The position numbers were made by a program, and so were the translations under genes. Shown in pieces: positions 55,101-64,000 of a DNA stretch of 64,000 bases (its first letter is position 1; every line of letters begins with the position of its first letter). The stretch comes from Gordonia sp. SID5947 (GTDB lineage: Bacteria > Actinomycetota > Actinomycetes > Mycobacteriales > Mycobacteriaceae). The notes beneath the pieces are model-generated. The model had not been told where the DNA came from, searched no databases, and worked only from the letters and a program-made list of their open reading frames with translations. The stretch lies in contig NZ_WWHU01000001.1 of assembly GCF_009862785.1 (NCBI RefSeq), positions 4,650,001-4,714,000 on the forward strand, given 5' to 3'.

Positions 55101-58100
55101 GACGTGCCGTTCGAGGCGCCGGCGTCGACGGTTGAGGTGGCGTTGGCCGATCTCGTCGCAGACCTCGTCGGTGTCGAGCGTGTCGGGTTGCGCGACAACA
55201 TCTTCGCGATCGGCGCTGACTCGCTGACGGTCGCGCGCCTGGTGTCGCGAGCGCGGACCGAGCACGCCCTCTCGCTGCGCTTGACCGACATCTTCGACAG
55301 CTCGGACGTCGCCGAGATGGCCCGTCGTGCGGTCGTCACCGCCGATGCGGATCTGCCCACGCTCGGCCCGGTCGCCGACCGCGGCGACGTGATCCCGTTG
55401 TCCCATGCCCAGACCCGGCTGTGGTTCATCAACCGGATGGACCCGGACGCGGCGACCTACAACATGCCGGGCGGGATCCGTCTGGGACCGGACGCCGACC
55501 TCGATGCGCTGCGCCGTGCCGTGCTCGACGTGCTCGAGAGGCACGAGTCCCTGCGGACCCGTTACCCGTCCGTCGCCGGTGAACCGGCACAGGAGGTGGT
55601 CCCGGTTGCCGACCTCGGCGAGCTGGCCGAGGTCGAGGTCCGCCAGGTGGAGGGAACTCTCGAGGATGCGATCGCCGGTGAGGCGGTCCGTGGATTCGAC
55701 CTGGTGGACGAGATCGGTTTCCGCTGGGCATTGTTCGCCGACTCCGAGGGTTACGCCGCGGTGGTGGTCCTCCATCACATCGCCGCGGACGGCTTCTCCC
55801 TCGCACCTCTCATCACAGATCTCATGGCGGCCTACCGGTCTCGCTGCGACGGGCATCCGCCCCGCTTCGCGCCCTTGCCCATCCAGTACGCGGATTTCGC
55901 CGTGTGGCAGCACCGGATGCTGGGCGACGTCGAGCGTCCGAGCGAACTCCAGACCCGCGAGCTCGACTTCTGGCGTGCGGAGCTCTCCGGGATGCCGGAT
56001 CTCCTGGCATTGCCCACCGACCGGTCTCGCCGTGAAGTGGCAAGTGGCGCAGGTGATTATGTCGACGCGACCATCGACAGCGAGCTGGTGTCGGGGATCC
56101 GCTCGCTCGCGCGGCAGACATCGGTCACCCCGTTCGCCGTGATCCACGGCGCCGTCGCGGCGGTACTCGCCCGCCTCGCCGACACCGACGACGTCGCGAT
56201 CGGAACCGCCGTCGCGGGACGTGACGACGAACTCACCGCCGACCTGGTGGGCATGTTCGTCAACACCGTGGTGCTCCGCACCGCGGTCGGTACCGAGGCG
56301 ACCGTGCGTGATCTGCTCGCCACCGCACACACCGCGCGGTCGCGGGCGATGGCCCATGCCAACGTCCCATTCGAGAGAGTGGTGGACGCGGTTGCGCCGC
56401 AGCGTTCGTCGTCGTACACGCCACTCTTCCAGGTCGCGCTGACGATGCAATCGGATCAGTCCGGGGAGTTGCGGCACTGGGACGATTCGACGGGGGTCAT
56501 CGATGCCCGCGTGCCCGCCGCGAAATACGACCTCGCGTTCTCTGTCACCGAGCGTGCCACGGACGGGATGTCGGGGGACCTTCGGTACGACATCGAGATC
56601 TCCTATGCGACCGAGCTCTTCGACGAGTCCACGGTGACGGCGATCGGGGATCGACTGATCAGGATGATGCGTGCGATGGTGGCCGACGCGGATGCGATCA
56701 TCGGCCAGTTCGACCTGCTGGCGCCCGGCGAGATCGCCGCACTCACCGGCCGGTCGCCGGACTCGGCCGCACCCCAGACACTGCGCGAGCTCCTGGCGCG
56801 CGGCGCTGCGGCCGCTGACCCGGGTTCGCCCGCGCTCGTCGGCGACGGTTCGACGACCAGCTGGGATGTGTTCGAGGTGCGCACCAATCAATTGGCGCGC
56901 GAACTGATCTCGCGGGGCGCGGGCCCCGGTGCGCTGGTGGCCATCACCATCCCGCGGTCCGCGCAATCGGTGATCGCGACCGTCGCGGTTGCGAAGACCG
57001 GCGCCGCGTTCGTGAACATCGACCCTCGGCATCCCGCCGAGCGACGATCCGGAATGCTTGTCGACGCGGCCCCGATCCTCGGCCTCACCATCCGCGAGGC
57101 GGCCGACGACGCCCCGCAAGGCGCCGAATGGCTCGTGATCGACGACGAGACGATCGAGTTGCAGGTCGCGGGCCATTGCGGGACGCGCATCGGCGACGGT
57201 GAGCTCGTCTCCATGCCACACGTCGACGACCTGGCCTATCTCATCTACACATCGGGTTCCACGGGACGGCCGAAGGCGGCCGCGGTCACCCATCGCGGAC
57301 TGGCGAACATGGTGGCCAACCAGCGGCAAACCCTGTCGGTCGGGCCGACCGCGCGCGTGCTGCACGTCGCGTCGCCGAGCTTCGACGCGTCGGTCTTCGA
57401 GATGACCATGGCACTGTGCGCGGGCGGTCGTCTCGTGGTCAGTCCGGCTGAGGTGTTCGGTGGCGCCGAACTCGACGAGGTGATCGCCGACGGCGACGTG
57501 ACACACGCGGTCATGACCCCCTCGGCCCTCGGCACGCTGGAGCCGAGTCGCGTCCCGGGCTTGTCGACGGTGGTCAGCGTGGGGGAGGCGTGCCCGCCGG
57601 ACCTGATGCGCCGGTGGGTCGCCGCCGGTCGGCGATTCTTCAACCTGTACGGACCGACCGAGGCGACCATCTGGTCGACTGCGGCGGGACCGATGTGTGC
57701 CGATGATCCGGTGACGATCGGCCCGGCGGTGTCGGGGGTGGGCGCCCTCGTGCTCGACCGCGGGCTGCGGCCGACACCGGTCGGGGTGCCCGGGGAGCTG
57801 TATCTCACCGGTGTCCAGCTCGCGCGTGGCTACCACGCTCGTCCGGATCTGACCGCCGTCGCATTCGTGGCGAATCCACACGAACCGAACAGTCGTATGT
57901 ACCGCACCGGGGACCGGGTTGTCCGAACCGCGGATGGTGCGCTGATCTATCAGGGTCGCAACGACTTCCAGATCAAGGTCCGTGGTCAGCGGATCGAGCC
58001 CGGCGAGGTCGACGCGGTGCTCATGCAGCATCCGGCGATTGCGAACGCGCTCAGTCTGGGCCTGCCCGGTCCCGGTGGCGAGACCGTCCTCGTCTCCTAT

Positions 58101-60267
58101 GTGACGGCGAGCGACGGGGCGGCGCCGTCGCCGGACGACATCCTCGACCACGCCGCGGCGCGACTTCCCGTGTACATGGTCCCCCAGACGGTGGTCGTCG
58201 TGGATTCCTTCGACCTCACCCCGGTCGGCAAGATCGATCGCACAACGCTTCCGCCGGTGGACTTCTCGGCGTCCAAGGAGTTCGTCACCCCGCGGACCGA
58301 GATGGAAGCGGTGGTGGCCGACGTCTTCGCGCAGGTGCTCGGTGTCTCCCGGGTGAGTGTCGACGACAGCTTCTTCGAACTCGGGGGCAACTCACTGTCG
58401 GCGACCAAGGCGGTCTCGCGGCTTGCCGCGGTCTTCGACCGCCGGGTCCCGGTGAAGGATCTGTTCGAGAAGCCCACCGCGGCAAAGTTCGCCGCGCACC
58501 TCACGTCGACGATGACCGGTCGGTCGGCGGCGCGGTTGACCGCCCGCAACCGTGCCGAGATGGTGCCCGTGTCGGGAGTCCAGCGTGGCCTCTGGCTGCT
58601 CAATCGGGCGGACCCGGATTCCGCCAATTACAATGTTGCCCTTGCTCTTCGGCTGTCCGGAGAGCTCGATTCAGACGCGTTGCGGGCCGCGATGGGGGAT
58701 CTCGTCCGCCGACACGAGTCGCTCCGGACGACCTATCCGATGGTCAACGCCCTGCCGATCCAGGTCATCATTCCCGCCGAGGACGTGGTCGACGAACTCG
58801 ATCTGCGGGTCACCGATGTCGATGGCGACGTGGCCGACGCGATCGCCCGGGTGACCGGGGAAGGTTTCGACATCGTGTCGGAGGCACCGTTGCGGGTGTC
58901 CCTGCTCCGAGTGGGCCCCGACGAGCATGTGTTGGTGTTCGTCGTCCACCACATCAGTGCCGATGGTGCATCGATGGCACCGCTCGCCCGCGACCTAATG
59001 ACCGCGTACGCGGCACGGCGCGGCGGCGCGGCACCGGCTTGGGCGCCCTTGACGGTGCAGTACGCGGACTTCACCCTGTGGCAGGCGGAGCAGCTGGCGG
59101 CGGTCGATGAGGACGACGTCACCGAGGGGATCGTCAGCTGCAGTACTGGGCGGATCGCCTCGAGGGTGCACCAGACCAGATCGACCTCCCGACCGACCGG
59201 CCCCGTCCTCGTACCCGAGCTTCGACGGGCGGACCGTCGAGTTCGAGTTGCCCGCCGATCTCGTCCGGGCATTGGAATCGGTGGCGAGACGCAACAACAC
59301 GACCTTGTTCATGGTCGCGCACGCGGCGTATGCGGTGCTGTTGAGCCGCATCTCCGGGAACGACGACGTGGTGATCGGCACGCCGTATGCGGGCCGCGGC
59401 GACTCGGCGCTCGAAGACGTCGTCGGCATGTTCGTCAACACGCTGGCGTTGCGCACCCGATTGTCGGTCGGCGACTCGTTCGGCGCAGTCCTGGAGCGGG
59501 TCCGCAACGAGGATCTCGTCGACATGGCACACACCGACGTGGCCTTCGATCAGATCGTCTCGCGCGTTCTGCCGATCGCACCGACCTCCCACAATCCGTT
59601 GTTCCAGGTCATGTTCGCGTTCCAGAACATCGAATTCCCGACGTTGGAACTCGAGGGTCTGCGGATCTCGCCGGAGGACGAGCAGCTGTCATCGGCGAAG
59701 GTCGACCTGCAACTGACGCTCTTCCCGGACGATCCCGCCGGAGCGACGTCCGACGGCGCCATGAAGGCGCAGCTGCTCTACTCGACCGACCTGTTCGACG
59801 CGGACACGGTCGAGCGGATCGCGGGTTGGTACCTCCGGGTCCTCGAGGCGGTCGCCGCGGACACGACTTGTATCGTTGGAGACATTGTGCTCGATCTCGC
59901 CGATGACGACACCAGCACCACGCCGGACGTGGTCACGCTGGCAGATCTCGTCACCCGGGCCGCGCAGGCGGATCCGGTGGCGATCGCGGTCGAGCGAGAC
60001 GGCTTCACCCTGGGATTCGGCGACCTCGAGGCGATCAAGGTCGCGATGTCGGCCGGCTTGCCCGCCGACGATGCGAACGCAGGCCTCACGATGGCGTTGA
60101 TGAGCAGTGTTCCGGACCTGGTCACCGCCGGTCCCGGAGAGCTCGATTCCGTGGTCCGTGACCTACGCAGGCGTGCTGCCGAGGTGGTCGGCCACGACGG
60201 CGGCGCTGCCGCCGCGCAAACCGTCGACGGTGCCGTGATCCCGGTGAGAGGTGCCGATAGCGCGTGA
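52179..60267 (+). CDS. Non-ribosomal peptide synthetase 1 (C-A-T-C-A-T-C, frame broken twice near 59126 and 59214)
   Basis: This NRPS of about 2,700 residues has, in order (bases): C1 52,220-53,500 (HHIVIDG), A1 53,600-55,100 ([33 protein letters not shown]), T1 about 55,200 (IGADSLTV), C2 55,390-56,700 (HHIAADG), A2 56,780-58,250 ([25 protein letters not shown]), T2 about 58,380 (LGGNSLSA), C3 58,550-59,880 (HHISADG) and a 3' end resembling a broken A-domain start. It begins with a C domain and no upstream carrier, so C1 may accept an acyl-CoA starter. A1 code DVWHFSLVDK fits serine. In C3, one extra G at 59126-59129 and one extra C at 59214-59216 restore [13 protein letters not shown] and [20 protein letters not shown] 52179 is preferred; GTG 52170 is possible. 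Confidence 0.88.
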
Positions 60268-63200
60268 CGGCCTCCGAGCACGTTGACTGGGACCTCTCCC
60301 CGGGTTGGGGACCCAGGCCATCCACCCTGCACCTGATCGCCATGGCGGCTGCCCTGGCGCCGGATCGGGCTGCATTGAGCGGGGCAGCCGGCCCGATAAC
60401 CTTCCAGACGCTCCAGGCGCAGGTCGCCGCGACCGCGGCAGTGCTCGCCGACAGCGGGCTCGATGCCGAGTCCGCGGTCGTCGGTACCGTCACCGGACTG
60501 ATCCCCAAGGACGGGCTCGCCGCGGGTGAGATCGCCGCCGAGGCGAATCGAGTTGTCGAGCAGATCCGTTCCATCGCATTCGAGGTCTCGGGCTCCTCGG
60601 ACTGGGGTTCGCTCGCCGGCCTCTTCCGTTCGGCGGCCCACCGGTTCGCCGACCGGACCGCGGTCGTCGACCTCGACGGCGCGAACCTGAGCTACCGGGA
60701 ACTCGATGAGCGCTCGGACCGGCTGGCCGCCGGCCTCATCGCGTCCGGTGCCGGTCCCGAGGTCTTGATCGGCGTCGCGATGCCGCGGACCGCGGAACTG
60801 ATCGTCGCGCTGCTCGGCGTGATCAAGTCGGGTGCCGCCTACCTGCCCCTCGACCGCTCACATCCCCTCGAACGGCTCCAGACGATCGTCGACGATGCGC
60901 GGCCGCTGCTGGTCCTCGCCGACGACGAGACCATCGCGACATGGCAGGACCTCGATGCGGTCCTGTCGACGGTTGCCGACGCCAGTGGTGAGCATGACGA
61001 CGATGTCCTCCCGCACCGTGTCGACGGGGCGCATCCCGCCTACGTGATGTACACGTCGGGCTCCACGGGCAAGCCCAAGGGCGTGGTGGTCACCCACGAC
61101 GACGTGGTGACCCTGTTGCGAACGATGGGCGGGCTGTACGACCTGTCGTCCACCGACGTCTGGTCGATGTTCCAGTCGTATGCCTTCGACGTGTCGGTCG
61201 GTGAGATCTGGGCGGCGCTGAGCTTCGGTGGCCGCCTCGTGGTTCTCGACTACTTCACCACCCGGTCACCTGCCGACTTCGTCGAAGTCCTGGAGCGGGA
61301 ACAGGTCACCGTCGTCCACCTCACCCCGTCGGCGTTCTATCAACTCGCCGCGGCCGTCCGGCCGCCGGCGGGAGATCGCCTGGCACAGTCGATCCGCTAC
61401 ATGATCTTCGCCGGCGAGGCGCTCGATTTCGGTCAGGTTCGCCGATGGCACGAGGACCGGCTGGAGATCGACGGCAATCCGGGACCGGCACTGAACAACA
61501 TGTACGGGCCCACCGAGGCAACCGTCTACGTGACCAGGCGCGAGCTCGGGGTCGACTTCGTCGCCCGGACCGTCGCGTCCGACATCGGTGCGCCGATCGA
61601 GAACAGCCGCGCGTACGTTCTCGATCAGCGTCTCGCCCGCGTGCCCGAGGGAGTGGCCGGCGAACTCTACCTCGCCGGTCCTCAGCTGACCCGTGGCTAT
61701 CTCGGCCGATTCGACCTGACCGCAACGCGATTCGTCGCCGATCCTTTCGAGCCCGGTGCCCGGATGTACCGGACCGGCGACGTGGTGATCCCCCGCGGTG
61801 ACGGGCTGGAATACGTCGGACGCAGTGACGCACAGGTGAAACTGCGGGGATATCGCATCGAACTCGGTGAGGTGGAGGCGGCCCTCCTCGCCGCTCCGGG
61901 CGTGAACGCCGCGGCCGCGGCGATCAGGCAACGCGACGGTCAGCCCGAGCAGATGGTCGGTTATGTCGTCGGGAATGCGCCGGGCGGAGGCGATCTCGAC
62001 GAGAACGGGATACGTGCCACGGTCGGCGCCAGGGTTCCGGACTACATGGTCCCCGACGTGGTCATGATCCTCGATCAGTTGCCGTTGAACGTCAACGGCA
62101 AACTCGATCGCAAGGCGCTTCCGGTACCGGCGCCGAAGAGCTCGGCCGTCTACGTACCTCCGCGCGACGAGTCCGAGCGCCAGATCGCCACGGTGTTCGA
62201 ATCGGTCCTCGACGTCGATCGGGTCAGTGTCGTCGAGTCGCTGTTCGGTATCGGCGGCAATTCCTTGGTGGCCGCGCAGATCGCCGCGAGGTGTAAGGAC
62301 GATCTCGACCTGGTGGTGTCCGTCCGGGACATCTTCGAGGCGCCGACGGTTCGCGATCTCGCCGCCCGGGTGGCCGGCCGCAAGCACGTCCATCGACCCG
62401 AACTCGTCGCGGCCGCCAGACCGTCGCCGATACCGCTCTCGTATGCGCAGCGGCGGATCTGGTTCCTGGACGCCCTCGACCCGGGCAGCCACGTCTACAA
62501 CATTCCCCTGGTGCTCCGGTTCCGTGGCGATCTCGACCCGTCGGCGCTCGACGCAGCAGTCCGCGACCTCCTCGGCCGACACGAGATCCTGCGCACGCGT
62601 TTCCCGTCGACGGACGGTGTGCCCGAACAGATCGTGCTCGCCGTCGGGAGCTACCAGCCCGATCTCGACATCACGTCGCCGGCCCGCATACCGGCCGATG
62701 ACGGAGCCGTGGACGCCGCTCTCGCCGAGGTGACCGGGGTCGGATTCGATCTGGAGAGCGCGCCGCCGATCCGTGCCCGACAGTTCCGGGCCGGCGACGA
62801 CGAGTTCGTCTTCGCCCTCGTGGCCCACCATGTGATCAGCGACGGCGGATCACTCACGCCCTTGGCGCAGGACCTGGTGGCCTTGTACGCCGCCCGCCGG
62901 GGCGCGGGCGGCGCCGACCGGCCGCAACTCGAGGTCCAGTACGCGGACTACACCCTCTGGCAACGCCACGTCCTCGGTGATCCGGAGAGCTCCGATTCGC
63001 TTGCGGCACAACAGCTGGCTTTCTGGAGGCACGAGCTCGACGGGGCACCGGAAGTGATCGCCCTGCCCACCGATCGGCCGCGGCCCCCGGTGCAGAGCAA
63101 CCGGGCCGATGCGGTGACCTTCGAGGTCGACGGCGAACTCTTCGCAGCCGTCCGGCAGTTCGCACAGTCGCACAACGCGTCGTTGTTCATGGTGTTGCAC

Positions 63201-64000
63201 GCGGCGTGGGCGCTGGTGCTGCACCGCCTGACCGGCGACCGCGATGTGGTGGTCGGCACGCCCTACGCCGGCCGAGGCGAGCGTGGACTCGACCACCTCG
63301 TCGGCATGTTCATGAACACGGTGGTGTTGCGCACCCCTGTCGACCCATCACAGGCCTTCGGGGCGCTGCTCGACGACGTCCGCGACCGGGACCTCGCGGC
63401 CCTCGGCAACGCCGACATCCCGTTCGACATGATCGTCGAGCAACTCCAGCCCACGCGCAGCACCGCGCATTCGCCGATTTTCCAGGTCCTGTTGCTGCTT
63501 CAGGACGCCCAGGGCGCGCGGTTCGAACTGCCCGGTGTCACAGCGGAACTGGTCGAGCAGTATCGCGACCTGACCGATCACGACCTCGCGATCACCTTCA
63601 TCGAAGGCGTCGGCGGCGACGGGGTCCTCTCCGGCGTCATCGAATACGCGACCGATCTGTTCGACGGCGACACGGTCGGCGAGTTCATCGCACTCTTCGA
63701 ACGGACCATCCGCCAGGTCGTCTTCGAGCCGGATCGTCCGATGGGCGACCTCGAGGTCCTCGATGCCGACGACCTCCGACGTCGCCGGGCGCTCGCCGCC
63801 GGTGAGACGGTACGGGTCCGCGCCGAGACGATCGCGGACGCGGTCGCACGGCAGGCCGCCGCCACGCCGGACCTGCCCGCCCTGGTGTCCGACGATCGGA
63901 CCCTGACCTACGGCGAGTTCATGTCCCGTGTCACGGTGCTGGCGCGAGAACTCATCGGACGCGGCGTCGGGCCGGATGTCGCAGTGGGCGTGTCCATCCC
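60264..64000 (+). CDS. Non-ribosomal peptide synthetase 2 (A-T-C-A..., 3' end outside window)
   Basis: GTG 60264 overlaps the NRPS 1 stop (GTGA), and the frame is open to the window edge. After about 110 residues resembling a degenerate A-domain N-lobe ([20 protein letters not shown]), it has A3 60,610-62,130 ([35 protein letters not shown]), T3 about 62,260 ([13 protein letters not shown]), C4 62,430-63,770 (HHVISDG) and the start of A4 from 63,820 ([10 protein letters not shown]). C3 at the end of NRPS 1 and A3 here form one module split between two proteins. A3 residues at the specificity positions read DVGHIAMVYK, which I cannot assign. No tailoring genes are inside the window. Confidence 0.9.
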   Translation, partial: MTASEHVDWDLSPGWGPRPSTLHLIAMAAALAPDRAALSGAAGPITFQTLQAQVAATAAVLADSGLDAESAVVGTVTGLIPKDGLAAGEIAAEANRVVEQIRSIAFEVSGSSDWGSLAGLFRSAAHRFADRTAVVDLDGANLSYRELDERSDRLAAGLIASGAGPEVLIGVAMPRTAELIVALLGVIKSGAAYLPLDRSHPLERLQTIVDDARPLLVLADDETIATWQDLDAVLSTVADASGEHDDDVLPHRVDGAHPAYVMYTSGSTGKPKGVVVTHDDVVTLLRTMGGLYDLSSTDVWSMFQSYAFDVSVGEIWAALSFGGRLVVLDYFTTRSPADFVEVLEREQVTVVHLTPSAFYQLAAAVRPPAGDRLAQSIRYMIFAGEALDFGQVRRWHEDRLEIDGNPGPALNNMYGPTEATVYVTRRELGVDFVARTVASDIGAPIENSRAYVLDQRLARVPEGVAGELYLAGPQLTRGYLGRFDLTATRFVADPFEPGARMYRTGDVVIPRGDGLEYVGRSDAQVKLRGYRIELGEVEAALLAAPGVNAAAAAIRQRDGQPEQMVGYVVGNAPGGGDLDENGIRATVGARVPDYMVPDVVMILDQLPLNVNGKLDRKALPVPAPKSSAVYVPPRDESERQIATVFESVLDVDRVSVVESLFGIGGNSLVAAQIAARCKDDLDLVVSVRDIFEAPTVRDLAARVAGRKHVHRPELVAAARPSPIPLSYAQRRIWFLDALDPGSHVYNIPLVLRFRGDLDPSALDAAVRDLLGRHEILRTRFPSTDGVPEQIVLAVGSYQPDLDITSPARIPADDGAVDAALAEVTGVGFDLESAPPIRARQFRAGDDEFVFALVAHHVISDGGSLTPLAQDLVALYAARRGAGGADRPQLEVQYADYTLWQRHVLGDPESSDSLAAQQLAFWRHELDGAPEVIALPTDRPRPPVQSNRADAVTFEVDGELFAAVRQFAQSHNASLFMVLHAAWALVLHRLTGDRDVVVGTPYAGRGERGLDHLVGMFMNTVVLRTPVDPSQAFGALLDDVRDRDLAALGNADIPFDMIVEQLQPTRSTAHSPIFQVLLLLQDAQGARFELPGVTAELVEQYRDLTDHDLAITFIEGVGGDGVLSGVIEYATDLFDGDTVGEFIALFERTIRQVVFEPDRPMGDLEVLDADDLRRRRALAAGETVRVRAETIADAVARQAAATPDLPALVSDDRTLTYGEFMSRVTVLARELIGRGVGPDVAVGVSI

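Noticed and set aside
52134..58151. An open frame of about 2,000 codons on the minus strand opposite NRPS 1
   Set aside because: It mirrors the G/C third-position bias of the NRPS, is full of His, Arg and Asp without any domain, and lies fully antisense to clear NRPS domains.
59107..60267. A separate small NRPS fragment gene starting near 59107
   Set aside because: It is the continuation of NRPS 1 C3 after two missing bases; no start signal and half a C domain only.

Overview
The window comes from a high-GC, mycolic-acid-producing actinomycete of the order Mycobacteriales. Gordonia or a close relative is my best guess, but the genus is inferred. Support comes from an antigen-85-like esterase, KstR-type operators, a KshB-like reductase, Mce-associated membrane proteins, a complete mycofactocin locus, and the gene order tuf - mycofactocin - rpsJ operon, which is also that of Mycobacterium tuberculosis. 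Nearly all genes show strong G/C bias at third positions, so most long reading frames on the opposite strands are shadows.

Layout. 1-13,100: the 3' end of tuf and its terminator; two alpha/beta hydrolases; an OGG-fold protein; an MpaB-like oxygenase divergent from menC; a P450 (CYP136-like)/TetR/SDR trio; four overlapping Mce-associated membrane protein genes; a ferredoxin reductase; an AlkD-like protein. 13,146-25,563: a DoxX-like protein, kshB behind a KstR box, then mftR divergent from mftA-B-C-D, a mycofactocin-type SDR, a three-gene interruption (SDR, AbiEi-like/endonuclease-fold protein, alpha-methylacyl-CoA racemase) and mftE-F-G. The AbiEi-like gene lies between two copies of a long palindromic repeat in opposite orientation. 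25,589-31,906: a PPOX-fold protein, GntR, an MFS carrier, an 8-oxoguanine/guanine deaminase-type amidohydrolase, a hydantoin/allantoin racemase-like protein and an NCS1 permease, probably a purine- or hydantoin-scavenging locus. 32,032-36,736: a translationally coupled set of asparagine-synthetase-like amidotransferase, S9 peptidase and GntR regulator. 36,839-43,167: a DUF4442 thioesterase-fold protein and the S10 ribosomal operon (rpsJ to rpsQ), closed by a terminator. 43,276-47,931: a tandemly duplicated two-gene cassette (histidine-kinase-like protein plus membrane partner). 47,959-51,589: a GNAT protein and a DrrAB-type ABC exporter. 52,179-64,000: two NRPS genes, the second cut by the window edge.

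How the genes work together. MftA is the precursor peptide; MftB presents it, MftC modifies its C-terminal Val-Tyr, MftE cuts, MftD oxidises and MftF glycosylates. MftG and the mycofactocin-type SDR are expected to exchange electrons with the product. Sterol/lipid genes (kshB, racemase, P450, ferredoxin reductase) and two KstR-type boxes lie in and around this cluster, linking it to sterol or branched-lipid catabolism.

Caution on sequence quality. Six reading-frame breaks (near 10,983; 28,795; 45,308; 45,916; 59,127; 59,215) are each repaired by one extra G or C in a short homopolymer. Conserved protein sequence resumes immediately after each repair. They look like base-calling undercounts rather than decayed genes. 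I report those genes as single coding regions with the break noted.
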